Positions 9,091 through 20,167 of a stretch of 64,000 nucleotides of DNA are shown here, in pieces. The position numbers and the translations under genes were made by a program. The notes beneath the pieces were generated by a model, which made no database searches, had not been told where the DNA came from, and worked only from the letters and a program-made list of their open reading frames with translations. Location: the NCBI RefSeq assembly GCF_016925495.1, contig NZ_CP070491.1, forward strand, positions 496,001 to 560,000, written 5' to 3'. Position 1 is the stretch's first letter, and the number at the start of each line of letters is the position of its first letter. Origin of the DNA: Methylococcus sp. EFPC2 (GTDB lineage: Bacteria > Pseudomonadota > Gammaproteobacteria > Methylococcales > Methylococcaceae).

Positions 9091-9441
9091 ATGAGTCTGA
9101 AAAAATCGCCCATCATCATCGCCGGAGCCCTGCTGTTCGGTGCCACCGCGCCGGCTTTCGCCGAAGTCGATCCGCAAATCGCCGAAGGTTACAAGCTCTA
9201 CAAGCGCGAGCGCTGCGAAACCTGCCACGGCCAGACGGGCGAAGGCAGTGCGGCTTTCCCCAACCTGCTCAACTCGTTGAAGAAACTGAGCAAGGAAGAC
9301 TTCGCCAACGTGGTACTGAATGGTCGCAACGCCATGCCGGCCAACAAGGCTAATCCGAAGATCGCCAACGGCATCGACGCGCTTTACGCCTACGTGAAGG
9401 GCCGTTCCGATGGCACCGTTCCTGCCGGCGAACTGAAGTAA
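9091..9441 (+). CDS. Small monohaem cytochrome c (class I), periplasmic
   Basis: A 116-residue exported electron carrier. The signal peptide ends near APAFA at residues 20-25, and the single haem motif CETCH follows GYKLYKRER. A downstream methionine in the segment NAMPANKANPK is a likely axial ligand. The mature protein is about 90 residues. ATG 9091 is set by an excellent AGGAGG at 9081-9086. Methanotrophs use several small cytochromes c with methanol and methane oxidation, but nothing nearby fixes the partner. Also possible is a general carrier to terminal oxidases. It is transcribed alone and ends at a strong terminator. Confidence 0.88.
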   Translation: MSLKKSPIIIAGALLFGATAPAFAEVDPQIAEGYKLYKRERCETCHGQTGEGSAAFPNLLNSLKKLSKEDFANVVLNGRNAMPANKANPKIANGIDALYAYVKGRSDGTVPAGELK

Positions 9442-9463
9442 GCGCACCGCAAGGTCGCTTCGA

Positions 9464-9497
9464 AACCCGCTCCCCGTCCTCGCGGAGCGGGTTTTTT
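9464..9497 (+). terminator. Rho-independent terminator of the cytochrome c gene
   Basis: A 10-bp stem AACCCGCTCC (9464-9473) with GGAGCGGGTT (9484-9493) closes a 10-base loop and runs into TTTTTT. It is 23 bases after the stop codon. Confidence 0.9.
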
Positions 9498-9570
9498 AAT
9501 GCCTTCGCCTTCCTGCGGGAGTTCGGGCGCCGGCCGCATCGGTCGCAGTTCCGGCGACCGGCTGGGATTC

Positions 9571-9599
9571 TTGACACACTTGCCTCCCATTGATAATTT
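9571..9599 (+). promoter_or_regulatory. Sigma70-type promoter of the hrcA operon
   Basis: A consensus TTGACA at 9571-9576 is followed after 17 bases by TAATTT at 9594-9599. The -10 overlaps the first bases of the CIRCE element, so bound HrcA would block RNA polymerase. No sigma32-like box was recognised. Confidence 0.75.
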
Positions 9600-9624
9600 G
9601 GCACTCGTATAACCAGAGTGCTAA
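9598..9624. promoter_or_regulatory. CIRCE operator (HrcA binding site)
   Basis: The inverted repeat TTGGCACTC-N9-GAGTGCTAA differs from the consensus TTAGCACTC-N9-GAGTGCTAA at one base. It lies between the promoter and the hrcA start at 9636. HrcA repressor bound here is expected to silence hrcA-grpE-dnaK-dnaJ at normal temperature, giving autoregulation. Confidence 0.95.
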
Positions 9625-9635
9625 TCGTCGTAGCC

Positions 9636-10706
9636 ATGAGCCGGCCCCAGAAAAGACCCGAGTTGAATGAGCGCGCCCAGCACCTCTTGAAGGTATTGGT
9701 CGAGCGCTACATTTACGAGGGGCAGCCGGTCGGTTCCCGCGCGCTGTCGCGCGACGCGGGCTTGAATCTCAGCCCGGCCACCATACGCAACGTGATGGCC
9801 GACCTGGAAGACCTCGGTTTGATTACCGCGCCTCACACCTCGGCCGGGCGCATGCCCACGGTGAGCGGATACCGGCTGTTCGTCGATACCTTGTTGACGA
9901 TCAAGCCCTTGCAGCAGGAGGTCGTGCAACAGTTTCGCCGCGAAATGGGTCCACTGCATGATCCGGAAGAAATCGTCGAAACCGCTTCTCGTCTGTTGGC
10001 CGATGTGACTCACATGGCGGGCTTGGTGAGTCTGCCGCGGGTGGAGACGGTCACTTTCCGCATGATCGAATTTTTGCCGCTGTCCGAGCAGCGTATCCTG
10101 GTCATCCTGGTGACCAACGAGCGGGAAGTGCAAAATCGCATCATCTCGCCCGCTCGCCGCTTCAGCCCAGCCGAGTTGACGGCGGCCGCGAACTATCTGA
10201 ATGCGGTCTATGCCGGCAAGGATCTCAATGCGATCCGGACCAGCCTGTTGCAGGAATTGCAGAGCACTCGCGAGCAGATGAACCAGGAGGCGCTGCATGC
10301 CGCCGAAATCGCCGATTTGGCGCTGGGCAGCCGGGAGGCCAGGAAGCGCAAACCCTTCGTGCTGGCCGGTGAAACCAATTTGATGGACTTCGACGAGTTG
10401 GCCAGCATGGAACGACTGCGCGGCTTGTTCGCGGCCTTCAGGCAAAAGGAAGACCTCGTCCATCTCCTCGACCGCTGCCTGGAGAGTACCGGGGTGAAAA
10501 TCTATATCGGCGAGGAATCCGGTTACCGGGCATTGGACCAGTGCAGCCTGGTGACGGCGTCTTACGGAATCGATGAGCAGACCATAGGGGTGCTCGGCGT
10601 GATCGGCCCCACCCGCATGGAATACGAGCGGGTGATCCCCCTGGTCGACCTGACCGCAAAAATGCTGAGCGCGGCCTTGAATCAGAAAGCGCTGACCCCA
10701 TCTTAA
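9636..10706 (+). CDS. hrcA: Heat-inducible transcription repressor HrcA
   Basis: A 356-residue repressor that binds CIRCE and is released when GroEL is occupied by unfolded protein. The N-terminal winged helix is visible in LNERAQHLLKVLVERYIYEG, QPVGSRALSR and LSPATIRNVMADLEDLGLI, followed by HTSAGRMPTVSGYRLFVD. The C-terminal part with IGEESGYRALDQCSLVTASY and GVIGPTRMEYERVIPLVD is typical. The ATG at 9636 was chosen because the longer frame begins inside the CIRCE element. It is the first gene of the chaperone operon. Confidence 0.96.
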   Translation: MSRPQKRPELNERAQHLLKVLVERYIYEGQPVGSRALSRDAGLNLSPATIRNVMADLEDLGLITAPHTSAGRMPTVSGYRLFVDTLLTIKPLQQEVVQQFRREMGPLHDPEEIVETASRLLADVTHMAGLVSLPRVETVTFRMIEFLPLSEQRILVILVTNEREVQNRIISPARRFSPAELTAAANYLNAVYAGKDLNAIRTSLLQELQSTREQMNQEALHAAEIADLALGSREARKRKPFVLAGETNLMDFDELASMERLRGLFAAFRQKEDLVHLLDRCLESTGVKIYIGEESGYRALDQCSLVTASYGIDEQTIGVLGVIGPTRMEYERVIPLVDLTAKMLSAALNQKALTPS

Positions 10707-10787
10707 GCCCGGCCAAATCCCTATCCCTTATCCATCGCCTGCCCGATCGAGCAGGCCGGTGTCGTTTTGACAGGAGTGAGCAAATAA

Positions 10788-11366
10788 ATGAGTGAAGAGC
10801 AAATCGTGCAGGAAGAACCCGCGGCCGAGCCGGAGCAGATTCCTGCCGCTACCGAGACGGTCGGCGTGGAGCAACTGATCGCGCAGCTGGAGGCCGCCAC
10901 GCAAAAGGCCGAAGAGAACTGGGACAAGCTGGTCCGCGCCCAGGCCGAAATGGAAAACCTGCGCCGCCGCACCGAAAAGGAACTGCAGAGTGCCCATAAA
11001 TACGCGCTGGAAAAATTCGCCAAGGAATTGCTGGCCGTCGTGGACAGCCTCGAACTGGGCATACAGGCTGCCGCCGGCGACGCCCCCGAAGTGGCCAAGC
11101 TGCGCGAGGGCAACGAACTGACGCTCAAACAACTCCAAAGCGCCTTGGAAAGATTCAACGTGCTCCCGGTCGACCCGGCGGGGCAGAAATTCAATCCCGA
11201 ACATCATCAAGCCATGGCGGTCGAGCCGACCGTCGGTGCCGAGCCCGGTACGGTGGTCAAGGTATTCCAGAAAGGTTATCTGCTGAACGACCGTTTGCTG
11301 CGCCCGGCCATGGTAGTGATCGCCCAGCCGCCGGCGGAAGACGTGCATCTCGACGAGCAGGCTTGA
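10788..11366 (+). CDS. grpE: Nucleotide exchange factor GrpE
   Basis: Dimeric co-chaperone that releases ADP from DnaK. The 192 residues begin with an acidic, disordered stretch (about residues 1-25), then a long coiled coil ([36 protein letters not shown]) and the C-terminal beta domain with the conserved [12 protein letters not shown] and [23 protein letters not shown] precedes the start. It lies 81 bases after hrcA and 76 before dnaK in the CIRCE-controlled operon. Confidence 0.97.
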   Translation: MSEEQIVQEEPAAEPEQIPAATETVGVEQLIAQLEAATQKAEENWDKLVRAQAEMENLRRRTEKELQSAHKYALEKFAKELLAVVDSLELGIQAAAGDAPEVAKLREGNELTLKQLQSALERFNVLPVDPAGQKFNPEHHQAMAVEPTVGAEPGTVVKVFQKGYLLNDRLLRPAMVVIAQPPAEDVHLDEQA

Positions 11367-11442
11367 AAACAGGCCGGGGCCACCCCATAAAGCCGTCAGC
11401 GTTTATAACCGACACATCATACTGATTACTGGAGACATCTTA

Positions 11443-13383
11443 ATGGCCAAAATTATCGGCATCGATCTGGGCACCACCAATTCCTGCGTGGCGGTCCTGG
11501 AAGGCGGCAAGGCTCGCGTCATCGAAAACAGCGAAGGTGCCCGCACCACTCCTTCTATCATCGCTTATTCGGGCGACGGCGAGGTCCTGGTGGGGCAGTC
11601 CGCCAAGCGCCAGGCCGTGACCAATCCCAAGAACACGCTGTTCGCCATCAAGCGCTTGATCGGCCGTCGCTTCAAGGACGACGTGGTACAGAAAGACATC
11701 AAGATGGTGCCTTACAAGATCACCGGCGCCGACAACGGCGACGCCTGGGTCGACGTCAACGGCAGGAAGATGGCGCCGCCGGAAATCTCGGCGCGTGTCT
11801 TGATGAAGTTGAAAAAGGACGCCGAAGCCTATTTGGGCGAGGAAGTCACCGAGGCGGTCATCACGGTTCCGGCCTACTTCAACGACTCCCAGCGCCAGGC
11901 CACCAAGGACGCGGGCCGCATCGCCGGTCTGGAAGTCAAGCGCATCATCAACGAACCGACGGCTTCGGCCCTGGCCTACGGCATGGACAAGAAGCGCGGC
12001 GACCAGAAGATCGCGGTCTACGACCTGGGCGGCGGAACCTTCGACATCTCCATCATCGAAATCGCCGAGGTCGACGGCGAGCACCAGTTCGAAGTGCTGT
12101 CCACCAACGGCGATACCTTCCTGGGCGGCGAAGACTTCGACCTGCGCATCATCGACTACCTGGCCGACGAGTTCAAAAAGGAGCAGGGCATCGACCTGCA
12201 CAACGATTCGCTGGCCTTGCAGCGGCTGAAAGAGTCCGCCGAGAAGGCCAAGATCGAACTGTCCTCGTCGCAGCAGACCGAAATCAATCTGCCTTACATC
12301 ACGGCGGACGCCAGCGGTCCCAAGCATTTGAACATCAAACTGACCCGCGCCAAGCTGGAAGCTTTGGTCGAGGACTTGATCGACCGGACCAAGGGTCCCT
12401 GCGTCACGGCCCTGAAAGACGCCGGCCTGAAGGCGTCGGAAATCGACGAGGTCATCCTGGTCGGTGGCCAGACCCGTATGCCCAAGGTGCAGGATTTCGT
12501 GAAGGAAATCTTCGGCAAGGAACCCCGCAAGGACGTCAACCCCGACGAAGCCGTCGCGCTGGGCGCGGCGATCCAGGCCGGCGTGCTGGGCGGCGAAGTC
12601 AAGGACGTGTTGCTGCTCGACGTTACTCCGCTGTCTTTGGGTATCGAGACCCTGGGCGGCGTGATGACCAAGCTGATCGAGAAGAACACCACCATCCCGA
12701 CCAAGACCAGCCAGGTATTCTCGACCGCCGAGGACAACCAGTCGGCCGTGACCGTGCATGTGTTGCAAGGCGAGCGTGAAATAGCGTCCGGCAACAAATC
12801 GCTGGGCCGCTTCGACCTGAGCGATATCCCGCTGGCGCCGCGTGGTGTTCCGCAGATCGAGGTGACCTTCGACATCGACGCCAACGGCATCCTGCACGTC
12901 GGCGCCAAGGACAAGGCCACGGGCAAGGAAAACAAGATCGTCATCAAGGCCTCCAGCGGTCTTTCGGACGACGAGGTCCAGCGCATGATCAAGGAGGCCG
13001 AACTGCACGCGGAAGAAGACAAGAAGCTGCACGAACTGGTCAACGCGCGCAACCACGCCGATCAGGTCATACACGCGGCCAACAAGACGGTGCACGAGTT
13101 GGGCGACAAGGTGCACGGCGACGAAAAGGAAAAGATCGAATCCGCCATCAAGGAGCTGCAAGAGGTCGTCAAGGGTGACGACAAGGAAGCGATCGAGCGC
13201 AAGACCGAAGCCTTGACCGAAGTATCGGGTAAACTGGCCGAACGTCTTTATGCCCAGCAAAGTGGCGGCGACGCCCCGGGCGCCGACGGACCTTCAGCCG
13301 GAGCGTCCTCATCCGAGGAAAGCAAGGCAGGCGACGATGTGGTCGACGCCGAGTTCGAAGAAGTGAAAGACAACAAAAAATAG
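11443..13383 (+). CDS. dnaK: Chaperone protein DnaK (Hsp70)
   Basis: ATP-dependent chaperone of 646 residues. The nucleotide-binding domain has the phosphate-1 loop [17 protein letters not shown], connect and phosphate-2 [11 protein letters not shown], and the adenosine motif [13 protein letters not shown]; the linker [13 protein letters not shown] leads to the substrate-binding domain, and the lid ends in the acidic tail [14 protein letters not shown], which matches the EEVKD-type terminus of Gram-negative DnaK. GGAGA lies 8 bases before the ATG. It works with GrpE and DnaJ encoded on either side. Confidence 0.99.
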   Translation: MAKIIGIDLGTTNSCVAVLEGGKARVIENSEGARTTPSIIAYSGDGEVLVGQSAKRQAVTNPKNTLFAIKRLIGRRFKDDVVQKDIKMVPYKITGADNGDAWVDVNGRKMAPPEISARVLMKLKKDAEAYLGEEVTEAVITVPAYFNDSQRQATKDAGRIAGLEVKRIINEPTASALAYGMDKKRGDQKIAVYDLGGGTFDISIIEIAEVDGEHQFEVLSTNGDTFLGGEDFDLRIIDYLADEFKKEQGIDLHNDSLALQRLKESAEKAKIELSSSQQTEINLPYITADASGPKHLNIKLTRAKLEALVEDLIDRTKGPCVTALKDAGLKASEIDEVILVGGQTRMPKVQDFVKEIFGKEPRKDVNPDEAVALGAAIQAGVLGGEVKDVLLLDVTPLSLGIETLGGVMTKLIEKNTTIPTKTSQVFSTAEDNQSAVTVHVLQGEREIASGNKSLGRFDLSDIPLAPRGVPQIEVTFDIDANGILHVGAKDKATGKENKIVIKASSGLSDDEVQRMIKEAELHAEEDKKLHELVNARNHADQVIHAANKTVHELGDKVHGDEKEKIESAIKELQEVVKGDDKEAIERKTEALTEVSGKLAERLYAQQSGGDAPGADGPSAGASSSEESKAGDDVVDAEFEEVKDNKK

Positions 13384-13425
13384 GCCGCCTGCGTAACCCA
13401 GGTTTTCCATCAACCCCCTGAATCA

Positions 13426-13447
13426 GCCGCGGACCCCGGTCCGCGGC
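13426..13447 (+). repeat. Strong GC hairpin between dnaK and dnaJ
   Basis: The palindrome GCCGCGGACC-CC-GGTCCGCGGC can form a 9-bp all-GC/A stem with a CCCG loop, ending 10 bases before the dnaJ ATG. No T tract follows, so it is not a classical terminator. It may stabilise the 3' end of dnaK message, mark a processing site or limit dnaJ translation, which lacks a clear ribosome-binding site. Confidence 0.6.
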
Positions 13448-13457
13448 GTATTACGTT

Positions 13458-15468
<2,011 letters not shown>

Positions 15469-15546
15469 CTCCGCCGAGCGGTGGGTCATGATGGGCCGTT
15501 GCAGAGTTTCACCATCCTAATTAGACCCCGCAACTGGAGCGCCATC

Positions 15547-16287
15547 TTGCCCCTGTCTAAGAAAGACATCGAGGCGCTATACCTCCAGCGGGTAAAGGGC
15601 CTACTGGTCGGCTTCCCTGATGGCGTCATCGTGCAGACCGAGGAGCCGGACTTCTTGGTGCAAGGCGAAAGCTTGACCATCGGAATCGAGCTCACTGAAC
15701 TACATCGTGAGGCTCCGGCCGGAACGGTGCCTCTGCAGGCAGCAGAGGCGATGCGTAATCGAGTAGTTCGACGAGCACAGGAACTCTATACGGTTGCTGG
15801 TCTTCCTCCAATCCGATGCACAGTTTTTATACGCGAGCAGCACATCAAGAAGGATCAAGTTGAGGCTCTGGCTACTGCCGTCGCGAAGATTGCTGAGCGA
15901 AATCTTCCTGGTTCCAACCAGTCACGTAGCGAATCCTACGATTGGGTAAACCGTGCCTATTTTCCAGAAGTTCTTGATACAGTAACCGTACATCGACTCG
16001 ATCAGATTACCGAGAACTTTTTCAGTTCGCCCGGATCGACCTGGGTTATTCCGCTTGCTGCGTCGGATATTGAGCGCGCCCTTTCGGCAAAGAACCCCAA
16101 GTACTCCGTGTACCGAGCGAAGTGCGATCAGGCTTGGCTGGTAATCAATGCCGACATCAGTACGATGTCTACTTGGTACAAGTTTGAGCGTTCAGTCATC
16201 GCCGGAAGGTTCAAGACGCCCTTCGATCGAGTCTTCCTTCTCCGCCATTTCGCGAGCGAACTTCACGAGCTTGATCTCACTCGTTGA
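15547..16287 (+). CDS. Unrecognised cytoplasmic protein, probably acquired
   Basis: A 246-residue protein with no signal peptide or membrane segment and codon use clearly less GC-rich than dapB before it. The TTG at 15547 is preferred because GGAG lies at 15536-15539 with 7-base spacing; an earlier GTG at 15481 is also in frame. The segment EPDFLV followed after a turn by IGIELTEL, then an alpha-helical stretch and a C-terminal RFKTPFDRVFLLRHF, recalls restriction-endonuclease-like folds, but the usual catalytic lysine is not obvious, so I do not assign nuclease activity. It interrupts the expected dapB-carA order and is followed by a palindromic repeat, both signs of transfer. Confidence 0.6.
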   Translation: MPLSKKDIEALYLQRVKGLLVGFPDGVIVQTEEPDFLVQGESLTIGIELTELHREAPAGTVPLQAAEAMRNRVVRRAQELYTVAGLPPIRCTVFIREQHIKKDQVEALATAVAKIAERNLPGSNQSRSESYDWVNRAYFPEVLDTVTVHRLDQITENFFSSPGSTWVIPLAASDIERALSAKNPKYSVYRAKCDQAWLVINADISTMSTWYKFERSVIAGRFKTPFDRVFLLRHFASELHELDLTR

Positions 16288-16416
16288 GTAAATAGAAAGT
16301 AAACTGGGTCAGGTCTTGCCTTTTGCAGTCTCGGGAGCAGCTTATCTTGTGCATTGCCAACAAGTGGAATGCGGGAGCAAAAAGCAAGACTTTCCCCCTC
16401 GATTTATCTCAATGCC

Positions 16417-16512
16417 GTTTAGTTAAGAGCTGTTCCCGCTGGCTGAGAGGAGCCGAAGCCAGCCGCACGCCTGATTCGCTTCGACTTCGCTCAGCGGACG
16501 GATTAACTTAAC
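16417..16512. repeat. REP-like palindromic element
   Basis: Nested imperfect inverted repeats span about 96 bases. The outer arms GTTTAGTTAAG (16417-16427) and ATTAACTTAAC (16502-16512) pair at 9 of 11 positions. The inner arms around GCTGAGAGGAGCCGAAGC and GCTTCGACTTCGCTCAGC differ at about 3 of 18. Just upstream, ACTGGGTCAGGTCTTGCC near 16303 recalls sequence I associate with REP-associated transposase (RAYT) elements. No transposase is present, so this would be a non-autonomous or decayed copy. Confidence 0.5.
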
Positions 16513-16537
16513 AGTGTTGCGATTTATCCTGCGGCGC

Positions 16538-17548
16538 TTAATTCGCGCCCACCGGATCGATTACACCTTTGGCGCATTGGGCTTTGGGGTGCTGTGAGAC
16601 ATCCAAAACACTCTGCAGCTTGGTCGCGGGATCGAGAACGCCCTGTAAGTTGATCGAAATGCCGCTAATCAATGTGCGCGCTCCGTCTTTGGAGCATTCG
16701 ATGGCCAACGCATTGGCCGAGCCCGGTCCAAAGCTTTGTTCAAAAGCGGTTTGCAGATCGGCGGTGGGTACTTCCTTGCCTACATGGGTTTCCACCAGGC
16801 GTTGAAGCTCCGAATTGTTAAGCTGGCTCAACAATGACTCGGCGGTTCGGAAATAAGCTTCCGGGCCGGTTCCAAAGCAGGTGCCATGCTTGATCCATTC
16901 ATGACGCTGCAAATTGGATTGGGTGCCGGGCATGATTTTGTCCAGCTCGGCGCGAGCTTGGGGTGATAGGGGCGGCTCCGGCAGAGCGTCCCAATTGTGG
17001 TTGTCATCGTTGCGCTTATCGTTGGCCGATACCTTGCAGTAATAGTTCCCTTTGGGTTGAGGCCACAGGCCATGCAGGGTGAAGTGAGTCGCGTCGAAGC
17101 GGCTGTTGGTTTCCGTGGTGCATTCGTCCTTGTTTTGGCCAGCGCCGCTTTCGCAGAAGGCCGGTTGCCAACTGGCGCTCAACAGAAATTTGCCGGATTT
17201 GCTGCTTGCACCGGGTTCGCCCCCCGTCGGCGGTTGGTCGCCGCCGCCACTCACCGGGCCGTCACCCAGCTTGCCGCAGCTCAGTTTGACCCAGCGCTCT
17301 TCGGGATGGGCGCCGGCTATCCGCAACAGCACATAAGCTCCGCCAGGCTTGTTCAGATTGACGGCGGTGTAACTTGCTCCGGATTTTACGGTGACATGTC
17401 CCGGGTTATCGTTCGAGCGTAGGCTTTTGGTGGCGGGGCAGTTGTCGGTGGCATTGAAGTTGCCGAGATCGGCGAGCGCTGCGCCGGGAATTCCAGAAAT
17501 GCAGGCCAAGACGACGCTCAAACCGATGATATGGACTCTAGCTTTCAT
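16538..17548 (-). CDS. Secreted ribonuclease T2 family protein
   Basis: A 336-residue exported RNase of the T2 family, expected to cleave RNA through 2',3'-cyclic phosphates in the periplasm or outside. A signal peptide ends near GAALA (about residue 26). Both active-site segments are intact: FTLHGLWPQ (CAS I) and HEWIKHGTCFG (CAS II), each with its catalytic histidine. Before the catalytic domain is an extra N-terminal region of about 90 residues followed by a Gly/Pro-rich linker (SGGGDQPPTGGEPGASS). Cysteines are frequent and probably form disulphides. It lies between the REP-like repeat and the rnr promoter region, on the opposite strand to its neighbours, and may be part of an accessory patch. 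Confidence 0.9.
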   Translation of the reverse strand: MKARVHIIGLSVVLACISGIPGAALADLGNFNATDNCPATKSLRSNDNPGHVTVKSGASYTAVNLNKPGGAYVLLRIAGAHPEERWVKLSCGKLGDGPVSGGGDQPPTGGEPGASSKSGKFLLSASWQPAFCESGAGQNKDECTTETNSRFDATHFTLHGLWPQPKGNYYCKVSANDKRNDDNHNWDALPEPPLSPQARAELDKIMPGTQSNLQRHEWIKHGTCFGTGPEAYFRTAESLLSQLNNSELQRLVETHVGKEVPTADLQTAFEQSFGPGSANALAIECSKDGARTLISGISINLQGVLDPATKLQSVLDVSQHPKAQCAKGVIDPVGAN

Positions 17549-17902
17549 GGTGTTTCTCCTCGTCGATTAACGGTGCTTGCTCGCCCAGGTCGAGACCGCG
17601 CATCTCACTCCGGACGATGATGGACGCAAGGGCAGTGGGTGCGACGTTGCAGTGCCGGCCGGATGGAGTCCGCCGCTGCACGGGCTTTCCTGTGGTTCGC
17701 CTCCCCACCTTTTCCTCCCGCTGGAAAAAAACCGGCATTCCTTTGTGGTACCGTAATGGCATGTCGATCCCGAAGAGAAATACGCCAATTCGACGTAGAG
17801 CGAACGCAAAGGGCGGCAACTGTTTTATCATGGGCAGACTTCAGTCGCTGCTTATGCGCGCGCCGAGAGATACTCAAGAAAAATCAATAGGATTGCCCAT
17901 AC
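17549..17902. other. Intergenic region between RNase T2 and rnr
   Basis: 354 bases between divergent genes. It must hold both promoters, but I see no convincing -35/-10 pair, operator or RNA. Small open frames here have no plausible start signals or protein-like composition. An A-rich stretch (AAGAAAAATCAATAGGA) precedes the rnr ATG and includes its weak ribosome-binding site. Confidence 0.5.
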
Positions 17903-20167
17903 ATGACCTCACCTTCCCAGCCGAAGGCCGATAACTTCAAATACAACGATCCTTTCGCCGAGCGCGAAGCGCAGAAATACGAGCGCCCCATTCCCAGCCG
18001 GGAATTGATACTCGAGATCATCAAGGAGCAGGGCACGCCGCTGCACCTGGAAGAGCTGGCGCCGTTGCTGGGCCTGGATCACGAGGACGATGTCGAGTCG
18101 TTGCGTCGTCGTCTCAAGGCGATGGAACGGGATGGCCAGCTCCTGCGCAACCGGCGCGACCGCTATTGTTACGTCAACCACAAGGATCTGATCGCCGGCC
18201 GGGTCATCGGCCATCCCGACGGATTCGGTTTTCTGCGTCCCGACGAAGGGGGGGACGATTTGTTCATCCCGCCGACCGAAATGCGCATGCTGATGCACGA
18301 AGACCGCGCGGTGGTCAGCGTACGCGGCGTGGACCGGCGCGGACGGCGCGAGGCGGCGGTCATCGAGGTGTTGGAACACAACACCCTGCACCTGGTCGGC
18401 AAGCTCTACCGCGAGCGAGGCCTGGCCACCGTCACCCCCGACAACAAACACATCACCCACGACATCGTCATACCCGAGGAAGGGCTGGCCGGCGCCCAAC
18501 TGGGACAGATCGTCGTCGTCGAGATCCTCGAATACCCCACCCGCCGGCGCGAACCGGTCGGGCGCATCGTCGAAGTGCTGGGCGACCACATGGCGCCCGG
18601 CATGGAAATCGAGATGTCGATACGCTCGCACGATTTGCCTTACGTCTGGCCCGATGAAGTCGAGCGCGAGATATCGGGGCTGGGACGCGAAGTGCCGGGA
18701 GAGGCCAAAGCCGGGCGCATCGACCTGCGCCATTTGCCGCTGGTGACCATAGACGGCGAGGACGCTCGGGATTTCGACGACGCCGTCTACTGCGAGCCGA
18801 CTCCCAAGGGCTGGAAGCTTTACGTTGCCATCGCCGACGTGTCGCATTATGTGCGGCCCGGCACGGCATTGGACCGGGAGGCGCAGAAAAGAGGCACCTC
18901 GGTTTATTTTCCGGAACGGGTGATACCGATGCTGCCGGAAATACTCTCCAACGGATTGTGTTCCATCAATCCGGAGGAAGACCGGCTGTGCATGGTCTGC
19001 GAACTGCTCCTCAGCGCCGATGGCCGGACCAGCCGCTCCAAGTTCTATCCCGCCGTCATGCGCTCCCATGCCCGCCTGACCTATACCGAGGTCGCTCGCG
19101 TCCTGGTCGAGCGCGACGAAAAGCTGCGCGAGCAGCGCCAGGCGCTGATCCCGCATCTGGAAAACCTGTACAAGGTCTACCAGGTCTTGCGCACGGCGCG
19201 CGAAGAGCGCGGCGCGATCGATTTCGACACCCAGGAGTCGAAGATCGTATTCGGCAAGGACCGCAAGATCGAAGAGATCGTGCCGGTCGTACGCAACGAC
19301 GCCCACCGCCTGATCGAGGAATGCATGCTGGCCGCCAACACCGCGGCCGCCAAATTCCTGGCCAAGGCCAAGTTGCCGCATCTGCTGCGCATCCACGAAG
19401 GGCCGTCGGACGAAAAGCTCACGGACCTGCGGACCTTCCTGGGCGAAGTGGGATTGCATCTGGGTGGAGGCGACGAGCCCGAACCCAAGCATTATTTTTC
19501 CCTGCTCGAGCAGATCAAGGACCGGGCGGATGCCCATCTGATTCAGACCGTCATGCTGCGTTCCCTGTCGCAAGCGGTCTACAGCCCGGAGAAGAAGGGC
19601 CATTTCGGCCTGGCGCTGGAGTCTTACACCCACTTCACCTCGCCGATCCGCCGCTATCCCGACCTGCTGGTGCACCGCGCCATCAAATATGCCTACGAGG
19701 AGCGGGCGCCGACGCTGTTCGGTTATTCGCAAAACGACATGGTATTGTTCGGCGAGCATTGCTCGGCCGCCGAGCGCCGTGCCGACGAAGCCACCCGCGA
19801 TGTCGTGAGCTGGCTCAAGTGCGAATACATGCAGGACCGGCTGGGCGAGGAGTTCTTCGGCGTCATATCGTCCGTGACCTCGTTCGGTTTCTTCGTGGAA
19901 CTGACCGATATCTTCGTGGAAGGCCTGGTGCACATCTCCACGCTGGACCGAGACTATTTCCATTACGATCCCATCGGCCATCGCCTGCAGGGCGAACGCA
20001 GCGGCGTCGTTTACCGCCTGGGCGACACGGTGCAGGTGATCGTGGCCCGTGTCGATCTGGACGAGCGCAAGATGGACTTCGAGCTGGTGAAAGCGAGCAA
20101 CCGCGCAGAGAAAGCGAGCCGGACCGGCGAGGGGCATAAGCGCCGCCGCCGCAGCAGGAAATCATGA
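17903..20167 (+). CDS. rnr: Ribonuclease R
   Basis: A 754-residue processive 3'-5' exoribonuclease able to degrade structured RNA. Domains in order: an N-terminal helix-turn-helix-like region (EIIKEQGTPLHLEELAPLLG), two cold-shock domains (about 80-230), the RNB catalytic domain with the acidic motif ITIDGEDARDFDDAVY-type segment TIDGEDARDFDDAVY, the HFTSPIRRYPDLLVHRAI block, an S1 domain (FFGVISSVTSFGFFVEL) and a short basic tail KRRRRSRKS. The rlmB ATG overlaps its TGA, so the two are translated together, as in many gammaproteobacteria. Confidence 0.98.
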   Translation: MTSPSQPKADNFKYNDPFAEREAQKYERPIPSRELILEIIKEQGTPLHLEELAPLLGLDHEDDVESLRRRLKAMERDGQLLRNRRDRYCYVNHKDLIAGRVIGHPDGFGFLRPDEGGDDLFIPPTEMRMLMHEDRAVVSVRGVDRRGRREAAVIEVLEHNTLHLVGKLYRERGLATVTPDNKHITHDIVIPEEGLAGAQLGQIVVVEILEYPTRRREPVGRIVEVLGDHMAPGMEIEMSIRSHDLPYVWPDEVEREISGLGREVPGEAKAGRIDLRHLPLVTIDGEDARDFDDAVYCEPTPKGWKLYVAIADVSHYVRPGTALDREAQKRGTSVYFPERVIPMLPEILSNGLCSINPEEDRLCMVCELLLSADGRTSRSKFYPAVMRSHARLTYTEVARVLVERDEKLREQRQALIPHLENLYKVYQVLRTAREERGAIDFDTQESKIVFGKDRKIEEIVPVVRNDAHRLIEECMLAANTAAAKFLAKAKLPHLLRIHEGPSDEKLTDLRTFLGEVGLHLGGGDEPEPKHYFSLLEQIKDRADAHLIQTVMLRSLSQAVYSPEKKGHFGLALESYTHFTSPIRRYPDLLVHRAIKYAYEERAPTLFGYSQNDMVLFGEHCSAAERRADEATRDVVSWLKCEYMQDRLGEEFFGVISSVTSFGFFVELTDIFVEGLVHISTLDRDYFHYDPIGHRLQGERSGVVYRLGDTVQVIVARVDLDERKMDFELVKASNRAEKASRTGEGHKRRRRSRKS

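Noticed and set aside
11440-13260. A 606-codon open frame on the minus strand across dnaK
   Set aside because: Antisense frames over dnaK are a well-known by-product of its codon use; the plus strand encodes a full DnaK with all motifs.
15547-16287. Assignment as a PD-(D/E)XK nuclease
   Set aside because: EPDFLV and IGIELTEL suggest the fold, but the catalytic lysine is not apparent, so no enzyme activity is claimed.
17909-20137. A 742-codon minus-strand frame opposite rnr
   Set aside because: It mirrors the codon structure of rnr, has no start signal or domain, and the plus-strand RNase R is complete.
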